Source: Baffinella frigidus
Taxonomy: Eukaryota > Cryptophyceae > Cryptomonadales > Baffinellaceae
DNA: 10,509 nucleotides
Direction of reading: 5' to 3'
NCBI GenBank assembly: GCA_026770585.1
Contig: MU647419.1
Location: 103,653-114,161 of the forward strand
Shown here: positions 5,522 to 10,509 of the stretch, piece by piece
Layout of the letters: the number at the start of each line of letters is the position of its first letter
How positions within the stretch are numbered: the first letter of the stretch is position 1
Translations under genes and position numbers: made by a program
Notes under the pieces: generated by a model
The model's database searches: none
The model's input: the letters and a program-made list of their open reading frames with translations, nothing else
Told to the model about the DNA's origin: nothing

Positions 5522-6035
5522 TGGTGCTTTGGTGCGTTGTATTACACTCACAAGGAAGACCACGCCCACTTCACTCTTAAGGGGTTGAGAACAATCTACG
5601 GATGAGCTCTTCGACCCAACCCACTTGGGTCCGGCCAAGCCCCCTTTTCCCGACCAACTCCCCCTGTAGAGTGACGACGCCTTCGATAGTCTTGTTGTTG
5701 CCCCCCTCCCCGCACCTCAACTGACCCCGATCTGCCCCTCCCCCCCCCTGGAGATTTCGAGTTTTGGGGGCTTGAGATGACCGTTTGTACAGGTTATTTG
5801 GATCAGGCGGCTCAAAAAAACGGCATTACGTGGGTGTTGCGAATGCAGTCCTTCTGGGTAGCATCTGTCAGAATTTCAGGCAAAATTTCAGCCATTTTTT
5901 TAATTGCAGGGTCCTTTTTCGTTACTTGAGGTCTTTTATGTTCTGTGTACGCGTAGGGTAGTCAAGATTTATTTTTGGATCGAACAGTAGTGCGGACGCG
6001 CATGCTCAGAGGGTACAGGGTGGCAATTACCTGGC
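5522..6035. other. Unassigned stretch of about 510 bp
   Basis: Contains C-runs (5730-5750) and a T-rich part (5890-5940), with no recognisable gene. A 68-codon minus frame (5432-5638) overlaps the F1 copy and is not called. 5844-5869 (GCAGTCCTTCTGGGTAGCAT with CTGTC) recurs at 9945-9969 with two differences. Confidence 0.5.
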
Positions 6036-6155
6036 GTCCTTTAGGTCCTTTAGGTTTTAATTTATCCCAACATGGCCCAACGACAAGCCCTTCCGTAGGA
6101 AGGATCTGCAAAGAAAGTATTTTTGCTTTCGGGTCGCATTTAGCTCTCCAGTGCA
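6036..6155 (+). repeat. Dispersed repeat F1, full-length copy
   Basis: Two head units (TCCTTTAGGTCCTTTAGGTT), TTAATTTATCCCAACATGGC, AAGCCCTTCCGTAGGAAGGA, GCAAAGAAAGTATTTTTGCT, TTCGGGTCGCATTTAGCTCT, CCAGTGCA. Immediately followed by F2, giving a tandem F1-F2 dimer. Best reference copy of F1 together with 2623-2738. Confidence 0.88.
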
Positions 6156-6159
6156 AATT

Positions 6160-6330
6160 CTGGTCCTTCAGGTCCTTTAGGTTTTTCGAGCTCCCAACGT
6201 AGGCGGACACCGGAACTGGTTCTGCAGAGAAGCCATGCTTCCTTTCGGATCACATTCAGGCCCCCCGGTGCAGAGGATCGCGGCAGAAACCGGCTAAAGG
6301 TCCTTTAGGTCCTTTAGGTCCTGTCAAGGG
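6160..6330 (+). repeat. Dispersed repeat F2, full-length copy
   Basis: Two GGTCCTTYAG units lead into TTTTTCGAGCTCCCAACGTA, GGCGGACACCGGAACTGGTT, CTGCAGAGAAGCCATGCTTC, TTTCGGATCACATTCAGGCC, CCCGGTGCAGAGGATCGCGG, AGAAACCGGCTAAAGG. It then ends in three more GGTCCTTTA units. The 9-bp unit therefore flanks the element on both sides. Confidence 0.88.
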
Positions 6331-6459
6331 GATTTTTTTCTATGGGGGCGAAACGGTGCGTTTGAACCTGTGCTGATCTGTCGTTCTATCAGCAGGATTT
6401 TCGTGCAGTTACGTCCTTTTCAGACCTGGAATTGGAGCCAATTGGTCTCCGTTTTTTTA
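6331..6459. other. Short spacer
   Basis: Contains a small hairpin (GCTGAT with ATCAGC, about 6372-6393) and a T-run (6452-6458). No gene. Confidence 0.4.
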
Positions 6460-6543
6460 GCGCGGTGCAGCCGTTCTCGGCCGTGTGATGTCCGATCGAA
6501 GTTTTGAAAAATTCGAAATCGGCCGAGAACGGCTGCACCGCGC
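6460..6543. repeat. Foldback hairpin, perfect 24-bp arms, 36-nt loop
   Basis: Left arm 6460-6483 (GCGCGGTGCAGCCGTTCTCG and GCCG) and right arm 6520-6543 are exact reverse complements. The loop 6484-6519 contains ATGTCCGATCGAAGT and TTTTGAAAAATTCGAAAT. No flanking target-site duplication was found. Candidate MITE or small-RNA hairpin; frames crossing it on both strands (6389-6586 minus, 6485-6757 plus) partly encode the arms. Confidence 0.92.
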
Positions 6544-6804
6544 AACCTTCGAGGATCCGTGGGGCGTCCAGCAAAACATCGGTCAAGATCGGGCGACTCT
6601 GGGGATATTACCCCATGTAGGATCCTGGAGTGACTTTACACAAGTCACGTCTTATAAGTATTATAGGACACGGTTCCTTCCGTTCCTCCAGGAGGAACCC
6701 GGAGGAATCTGGGGACATCTCTTCCCCCGTGCGAGGAATCCTGTTCCTCATCAGTGAATCACACAGCCGACACGCGAGCTACGCCCGCATGTCTCCCCTC
6801 TAAC

Positions 6805-6831
6805 CTGTAGTTCTCCCCTGGAGAACTACAG
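6805..6831. repeat. Perfect 12-bp-arm hairpin, 3-nt loop
   Basis: CTGTAGTTCTCC, loop CCT, GGAGAACTACAG. Compact stem-loop; no adjacent gene is established, so its role is unknown. Confidence 0.85.
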
Positions 6832-7282
6832 AGCGACAGAAGCCAGACTTTTAAAGCTGAAAGGTGCTGACATACAGTAGTAAACTTGATACTCAACCTG
6901 TAGTAAGATGGGAAGAGCTATCTATTATTTTAAAAAGAAATCTTTTTCTCCCCCACCTAAAAATACCCCTTGGTCCTGTCTACACTTATTGACACTTTTT
7001 GACTTTATTCGAAAGTGAGAATGCACGGTGCAAGACTTGAGGCGAGAGGAACACATCTGGGGTCTTCACCAGATTGTTCCTACCCAAGAGACTGCCACTA
7101 CCCATATAAGGAAAAACCACGAAGGAGCTCCCCGCACAAGCCCGGCGAACCGGACAGCGTGTCACTCCCCAGTGGCTCCCCGCAGAGCACCCCGTTGAGT
7201 GAGGGCCTCTGCCTATTCCACACACAAATGCCCATGCACCTCCTTTCGAGGGGATGGCGTGTGGGGCAAAAATGTGTGGACC

Positions 7283-7311
7283 ACTCTCCTTGCGGGCCAC
7301 GCAAGGAGAGT
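7283..7311. repeat. Perfect 12-bp-arm hairpin, 5-nt loop
   Basis: ACTCTCCTTGCG, loop GGCCA, CGCAAGGAGAGT. It lies about 45 bp before the TSD of the LTR-like element. Confidence 0.85.
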
Positions 7312-7359
7312 AGAAATCCCCTCCACCACCTAGGCCCCCACGTTGCAATGTGAGAAAAA

Positions 7360-7490
7360 TGTGAAGGCATGCCGCACGAGCTCTCCGTTCTCTGATGATT
7401 CACTGACAGGATTCCTTACAACTACTTATAGGCGCTCTCCCTTGGAGCCCTTTTACCCGAGGCGGGCCCGTCCAGGACCCGGTACTCACA
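7360..7490 (-). repeat. Putative 3' LTR (131 bp)
   Basis: TGTGAAGGCATGCCGCACGA to CCCGGTACTCACA, identical base for base to 8368-8498. The identity extends 5 more bases outward because both copies are preceded by A-runs. Contains TACTTATAGG. Identity between the LTRs suggests recent insertion or gene conversion. Confidence 0.65.
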
Positions 7491-7500
7491 CACCCCCTCG
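7491..7500 (-). promoter_or_regulatory. Candidate polypurine tract
   Basis: Minus strand reads CGAGGGGGTG immediately upstream of the LTR start TGTGAG. Its position and purine content match a plus-strand priming site of an LTR element oriented on the minus strand. Three further AAGGGGGTGC words follow at 7536-7600. Confidence 0.35.
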
Positions 7501-7535
7501 ATCGCGCAACCTTGCGCGAGCGGGCCATGTAGTCC

Positions 7536-7605
7536 GCACCCCCTTGCTTTGGCAAGTGGCGCACCCCCTTGCTATTCCAAGTTAGGTGCGCACCCCCTTG
7601 CTCTG
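7536..7605. repeat. Three irregular copies of a GCACCCCCTTGCT word
   Basis: GCACCCCCTTGCT begins at 7536, 7561 and 7590 (spacing 25 and 29 bp), within the putative retroelement and close to its candidate polypurine tract. Short palindromes GCGCAACCTTGCGC (about 7505-7518), ATCTACATGTAGAT (about 7713-7726) and ACGCTTCGC with its complement (7814-7832) lie nearby. Confidence 0.7.
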
Positions 7606-7893
7606 GCATGCGAGCAAGATTCAAAATTCTAGGCTCCCTCTTGGTCTCGCACGCGAACACGCTCTAGACTCTCATTAGTCTACGGTGCCGTGCTTAACCC
7701 TCTTACTGAGGAAATCTACATGTAGATCTTGTTGATGCCGATGCTTGAGGCTGGATTGGTGGTCGTCGCGCCGGAGCAGGCCGAACGAAGTCGATGTGTT
7801 GCCGATGATGCCGACGCTTCGCTGCGAAGCGTGGCCGATGTTGGTGTACTTAGCCCGCGGTGAGGCCTGGTGCGGCGCCGGCGGCCGTCTTGA

Positions 7894-8367
7894 TCATGTT
7901 GTTGATGTTCGTGAAATTCTTGATGTCGATCGATCCCTCCTGAGGGAGTCGTCTGATGTGGCGCCGTCGGCCGTCTTGACTGCGGCGCCGTGGGCCGTCT
8001 TCACTGCGGCGCCATGGGGCGTCTTCACTGCGGCGCCATGGGGCGTCTTCACTGCGGCGCCATGGGCCGTCTCGCATTTCTTGTCGATGTTGGCAGCCGG
8101 GCTCATGTATGGCTGCTTCTTGCTCTTCCAGGAGATCGCCACGCCGTTGAGGAGGAACGTGCCGCCCGGGACAGCTCCCATGCCGCCGCTGGCGGGCGTC
8201 GGAGCGCTGAGCTGGTCGCCCATCTGCGCTCGCTGGAACTTACGGATTTCTTGGTTGATGTTGATGTGGCCGCGCAGCGGTGGCGCTGGCGACATGTTGC
8301 CGCGGCCCTCGCGGCCGGTGATGCTAGCGAAGCACGCAGAGCGGGAGCGAGCACAGGGCCAAAAAAA
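7894..8367 (-). pseudogene. Possible Ty1/Copia RNase H remnant in a 163-codon frame
   Basis: The frame starts in the LTR (8385) and runs through most of the right half of the internal region. Residues 77-92 (8110-8157) read FLLNGVAISWKSKKQP, closely like the conserved stretch of Copia-type RNase H that precedes the ALS.TEAEY motif. The expected TEAEY part does not follow: the frame continues into PYMSPAANIDKKC and four 8-residue repeats of AHGAAVKT/PHGAAVKT. So this is at most a scrap fused to a tandem repeat, with no catalytic set visible. In a minus-oriented element this sits near the 5' LTR, implying large deletions. The similarity is recalled from family knowledge, not searched. Confidence 0.4.
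7970..8065. repeat. 24-bp tandem repeat, 4 units
   Basis: Units at 7970, 7994, 8018 and 8042, each close to GCCGTCTTCACTGCGGCGCC plus ATGG, nearly identical, with a partial fifth unit. Since 24 is a multiple of three, all frames stay open through it, which creates the opposed long frames (256 codons plus, 163 codons minus) without implying genes. Each unit contains GGCGCC. Confidence 0.92.
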
Positions 8368-8588
8368 TGTGAAGGCATGCCGCACGAGCTCTCCGTTCTC
8401 TGATGATTCACTGACAGGATTCCTTACAACTACTTATAGGCGCTCTCCCTTGGAGCCCTTTTACCCGAGGCGGGCCCGTCCAGGACCCGGTACTCACAAA
8501 AAAGCCCTTCGATGATGTCTACCCCCACCTCAAGGTCCCCTGTTTGGCCTCAGTCAGATCATAGTGATGGACCACTGAGACCGCGCCC

Positions 8589-8621
8589 AGGTCCTTTAGG
8601 TTTTAATTTCGCCCAACATAT
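8589..8621 (+). repeat. F1 head fragment
   Basis: AGGTCCTTTAGGTTTTAATT, TCGCCCAACATATG. Ends exactly where the next F1 copy begins, so the first 33 bp of the next copy are duplicated in tandem. Confidence 0.85.
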
Positions 8622-8708
8622 GTCCTTTAGGTCCTTTAGGTTTTAATTTCGCCCAACATATGCCGACGACACGCCCTTCCGTAGAAAGGACTGCAGAGAA
8701 AGCATTTT
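8622..8708 (+). repeat. F1 copy
   Basis: GTCCTTTAGGTCCTTTAGGT, TTTAATTTCGCCCAACATAT, GACACGCCCTTCCGTAGAAA, GGACTGCAGAGAAAGCATTT. Truncated before the TTTCGGATC segment and followed by the TATGGAGCTT repeats. Confidence 0.85.
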
Positions 8709-8749
8709 ATGGAGCTTATGTCACTTATTATGGAGCTTATGGAGCTTTA
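8707..8749 (+). repeat. Short irregular TATGGAGCTT repeat
   Basis: Three copies of TATGGAGCTT (two directly adjacent), separated by GTCACTTAT. It begins at the truncation point of the F1 copy. Confidence 0.75.
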
Positions 8750-9610
8750 ATGAACGTTGTACAGCAGCACACACGTTTCTATGTCCGGTGGACCGAAGCG
8801 CATTGGTCCTTCTATTGGGGTTCTGTAGTGCTTTGAGCCATTGTTTTTCTGGTCAAAAAATCGGTTTCCCTGCGTCAACTTAACTTAATGTTTGGTGACC
8901 AAAGTTGTCAAAAATGCTTTGGTATTGATTGACCTTTGTGGAAACTGTCCACTTTTCGCGTAGATCCGATCCTCGGCGAGCTTTCTCGCATTTCCCGCGC
9001 TCCCAAGCTCGCGGGGGGACGGTTTTATTCCTCGCAGCACAGGTGGTTCTCAAGCGGGGTATGGCGATCCGCAGGTTGAGCCCCTGCCAGCCCCCTCCGA
9101 GCCCCCGTGCGCCTTGCACCCGCATCCTCATCCTGGACGACACCCTGGCGGGAAGTCAGCAAGCAGCACCCCGGTCGCGACGCAGACCTCCCGCACCGCA
9201 ACCCCTCCCACCCGATTTGCTGCATCCCTGCTACTATGCACCCCACCTTTTCAACTCCCTTTCCTCTTCCCCTTGCCATCCCCCTCCCCCCTTTCACACA
9301 GAGGACAACCGGATTGCTGCAACCAGCCAAAATCCGCGCGACGGCACAACGGCGTTGAGGGGCGGTTGCAGCTGGTGCAAGCCAGCACCCCTGGCGCCGT
9401 TGCAACTTGCAGCGTGCTCCGCCTTTCGTCCCTCCCCCCCACGCGCTAGGTATCCTGCGTGCTGCCTTCCCCCGCAGCGCCGGCGGTTGACCAGGCCTCT
9501 CCACCCCCCGCTCCACCCCCCACCCCCCGCCCCCCGCCCCCTCCCATCCTCCGACCCGCGAACAAGAACACGCCACCAGGTGAGATGTCCGGAGGGGACG
9601 GCCTCCAGGA
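8750..9610. other. GC- and pyrimidine-rich stretch, no identified gene
   Basis: A 291-codon plus frame (8929-9804) and a 183-codon minus frame (9025-9576) overlap; both are P/R/S- or G/R-rich low-complexity translations and are probably by-products of C-rich DNA. Two stretches look like splice signals: a long CT-rich tract ending CACAG at 9301, and CACCAG followed by GTGAGA at 9580. An exon between them cannot be excluded but no domain is visible. The left part contains TTTGGTGACCAAA (8892-8904 region). Confidence 0.4.
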
Positions 9611-9720
9611 CGCGGGGGGCACTCCGCGGGGCAGGAACGGGTATCACGGCGGGATCACGACGCGCTCGGGCCTGGTGCTGGGGCTCGGGCAGGGCGGAGG
9701 ACAGGTGCGGACCCCCTAGC
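9611..9720 (+). repeat. GC-rich dispersed unit, copy 1 (fullest)
   Basis: Contains GGCACTCCGCGGGGCAGGAA, CACGGCGGGATCACGACGCG, CTCGGGCCTGGTGCTGGGGC, TCGGGCAGGGCGGAGGACAG and CCCCCTAGC. Parts recur at 9901-9942, 10168-10199 joined to 10340-10377, and 10484-10505. Serves as the empty-site reference for the foldback insertion at 10200-10339. Confidence 0.85.
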
Positions 9721-9900
9721 CACCCTGGATGGAACATTGTGGTTTTTTTAGCATTCTTAAGTCAACTCCCCCTGAGATGCGGCCGTAATGCGGCTGCCCC
9801 GTGATGAATGGATCTGGTACAAAGAGGTCTAACATGTATTTTAGTGGTGTAAACCATGTCAACTTTTGCGATGAAGGGTTATTCGGGGTTGGACGTGGGT
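9721..9900. other. AT-richer spacer with faint resemblance to the 1869-2018 foldback
   Basis: ATTCTTAAGTCAACTCCCCC (about 9753) and GTCAACTTTTGCG (about 9859) resemble TTCTTAAGTCAATTCTCC and GTCAACTTATGCG inside the element at 1869-2018, but are much farther apart here. Could be an expanded relative or chance. Confidence 0.3.
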
Positions 9901-9969
9901 GGCACTCCGCGGGGGAGGGACGGGGATCACGGCGGGATCACGGCGCAGTCCTCCTGGGCAGCATCTGTC
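9901..9969 (+). repeat. GC-rich unit copy 2 joined to a second repeat
   Basis: 9901-9942 matches the start of copy 1 (GGCACTCCGCGGG, GGGATCACGGCGGGATCACG). It then switches at 9943-9945 to GCAGTCCTCCTGGGCAGCAT with CTGTC, which matches 5844-5869. Confidence 0.8.
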
Positions 9970-10021
9970 GAGCAGCAGGCCCGCGCGCGCCGTGTCCCGC
10001 CGTGATGCAACTAAATCGCGG

Positions 10022-10144
10022 CGAGTATTTATGATAAATACGCGCCGGCAACGAAATTTACTACATAAGTGGATCATACTAGTAATTATTAAAGCATTTC
10101 TGTAGTAAAGTTCGTTGCCGGTGCGTATTTATCATAAATACTCG
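10022..10144. mobile_element. Foldback hairpin element A, 44-bp arms
   Basis: Arms 10022-10065 and 10101-10144 match in inverted orientation with 2 mismatches, around a 35-nt loop. The outer part of each arm holds a second palindrome, GTATTTATGATAAATAC. The inner arm (GGCAACGAAATTTACTACA) and loop words (TACTAGT, AAAGCATTT) are shared with element B at 10200-10339, but the outer arms are unrelated. No clear target-site duplication was found; ATGCAAC occurs on both sides (about 10004 and 10150) outside the arms. Confidence 0.82.
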
Positions 10145-10167
10145 TCCGGATGCAACCGCCCCTCAAC

Positions 10168-10377
10168 CACGGCGGGGTCACGACGCGCTCGGGCCTGGTT
10201 TATCCGGGGAACCCTATTTTTCTTTCATTTGACGGCAATGAAAATTACTACACAATTCGTTCTTACTAGTCATATAAAAGCATTTGTGCAGTAATTTTCG
10301 TTGCCATCAAATGAAAGAAAAATCGGTTTCCCCGGATAATGGTGCTCGGGCAGGGCGGAGGACAGGTGCCCCCTAGC
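10168..10377 (+). repeat. GC-rich unit copy 3, split by foldback element B
   Basis: 10168-10199 (CACGGCGGGGTCACGACGCG, CTCGGGCCTGGT) and 10340-10377 (TGGTGCTCGGGCAGGGCGGA, GGACAGGTGCCCCCTAGC) are contiguous in copy 1 except for a 6-bp length difference. The unit was present before the element inserted. Confidence 0.88.
10196..10343. mobile_element. Foldback element B, 140 bp, TGGT target-site duplication
   Basis: Element 10200-10339. Arms 10200-10255 and 10284-10339 (56 bp each) pair with a handful of mismatches around a 28-nt loop. Ends are TTATCCGGGG and CCCCGGATAA. TGGT at 10196-10199 and 10340-10343 flanks it, and the related unit at 9611-9720 carries a single TGGT at the matching place. 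No coding capacity. It shares the TTATC terminus and 4-bp TSD with 1869-2018, and the core and loop with element A. Confidence 0.9.
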
Positions 10378-10402
10378 GCTGTCCCAGTTTATGTGGGCTC
10401 GC

Positions 10403-10438
10403 CCGCGGAAAAGTTGACGTCCGCGGGAAAGTTGACGG
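10403..10438 (+). repeat. 18-bp tandem duplication with AAGTTGACG
   Basis: CCGCGGAAAAGTTGACGT followed by CCGCGGGAAAGTTGACGG. The word AAGTTGAC also occurs in the arms of the foldback at 1869-2018. Confidence 0.85.
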
Positions 10439-10483
10439 GGGTGTACCGCACACCCAGCTTGTCGACTTGAGGATGCGACGACC

Positions 10484-10505
10484 TGCTCGGGCCTGGTGCT
10501 GGGGC
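10484..10505 (+). repeat. GC-rich unit copy 4 (start only)
   Basis: TGCTCGGGCCTGGTGCTGGG followed by GC. The window ends here, so the extent is unknown. It also contains an uninterrupted GCCTGGTGCTG site. Confidence 0.75.
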
Positions 10506-10509
10506 AAGG

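Larger units (their letters stand above)
6544..7354. other. Unassigned stretch of about 810 bp with small hairpins
   Basis: Small perfect hairpins: GTGACTT with AAGTCAC (about 6632-6650), GTTCCTCC with GGAGGAAC (6682-6698), CTGTAGTTCTCC with its complement (6805-6831) and ACTCTCCTTGCG with its complement (7283-7311). Two overlapping opposite-strand frames of about 112-120 codons cover 6986-7353; neither shows a recognisable domain. A 90-codon plus frame (6485-6757) begins inside the foldback loop. I call no gene. Confidence 0.45.
7355..8503 (-). mobile_element. Putative non-autonomous LTR retrotransposon, 1,139 bp plus 5-bp TSD
   Basis: Two identical 131-bp direct repeats (7360-7490 and 8368-8498) begin TGTGA and end TCACA, as LTRs do (TG...CA). 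AAAAA flanks the whole at 7355-7359 and 8499-8503, a 5-bp TSD but of low complexity. The internal 877 bp is too short for gag-pol. Minus orientation is favoured by a purine-rich GAGGGGGTG directly before the inner edge of the 7360-7490 repeat (minus reading) and by a Copia-like peptide on the minus strand. A clear primer-binding site was not found: minus reading after the other LTR gives TTTTTTTGGCCCTGTGC. Size suits a TRIM-like or deletion-derived element. The alternative is a simple 136-bp segmental duplication. Confidence 0.62.

Noticed and set aside
6485-6757. 90-codon plus-strand open frame
   Set aside because: It begins inside the loop of the 6460-6543 hairpin and reads through its right arm. 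The remainder has no domain I recognise.
7536-7605. CRISPR-like array (repeated GCACCCCCTTGCT)
   Set aside because: Only three short copies with irregular spacing of 25 and 29 bp in eukaryotic DNA; no true spacers.
7745-8515. 256-codon plus-strand open frame with a repeated TAAPWGVF segment
   Set aside because: The repeat comes from the 24-bp tandem array, which is a multiple of three and opens all frames. The frame ends in the LTR-like repeat. The opposite strand has the better homology hint.
8929-9804. 291-codon plus-strand open frame
   Set aside because: Low-complexity P/R/S composition, an equally long opposite-strand frame, and C-rich DNA where stop codons are rare. It also runs into the dispersed GC-rich unit at 9611-9720.

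Overview
The window looks like nuclear DNA of a eukaryote, probably a subtelomeric or otherwise repeat-dominated block. Evidence seen directly: tracts of the TTTAGGG heptamer (the telomere unit of plants, many algae, dinoflagellates and some other protists), a small LTR-element-like structure, foldback/MITE-like hairpins with target-site duplications, many modular dispersed repeats on both strands, and almost no convincing coding sequence. Nothing resembles bacterial operons. The lineage cannot be fixed from this sequence; a microalga or plant-like protist is an inference from the telomere unit only.

Layout. 1-620: short tandem duplications and dense perfect palindromes, no gene. 608-962: one possible gene fragment on the minus strand, whose 5' end is fused exactly to a TTTAGGG tract (962-1072) that decays into 7-nt variants (to about 1205). 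1285-1542: two nested or overlapping inverted repeats. 1865-2022: a 150-bp foldback element with 4-bp target-site duplications. 2023-2622: GC-rich, unidentified. 2623-6330: a mosaic of one modular repeat family (two subfamilies, F1 and F2, headed by a 9-bp GGTCCTTTA motif), a second family (C), a 22-bp tandem array, a homopolymer-G inverted repeat and a 362-bp palindrome made largely of degenerate telomere repeats. 6460-6543: a perfect 24-bp-arm hairpin. 7355-8503: a 1.14-kb putative non-autonomous LTR retrotransposon (131-bp LTRs, 5-bp TSD) with a possible Copia RNase H scrap on the minus strand and an in-frame 24-bp tandem repeat. 8589-8708: more F1 copies. 8750-9610: GC- and pyrimidine-rich sequence without a recognisable gene. 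9611-10509: a GC-rich repeat unit present several times, into which two hairpin elements with a common core are placed; one has TSDs and a matching empty paralogous site in the same window.

There are no cooperating genes to describe. The coherent theme is mobile and foldback DNA. The strongest lead is the hairpin family near the right end: the core and loop are conserved between two copies, while the outer arms differ completely yet stay self-complementary within each copy.
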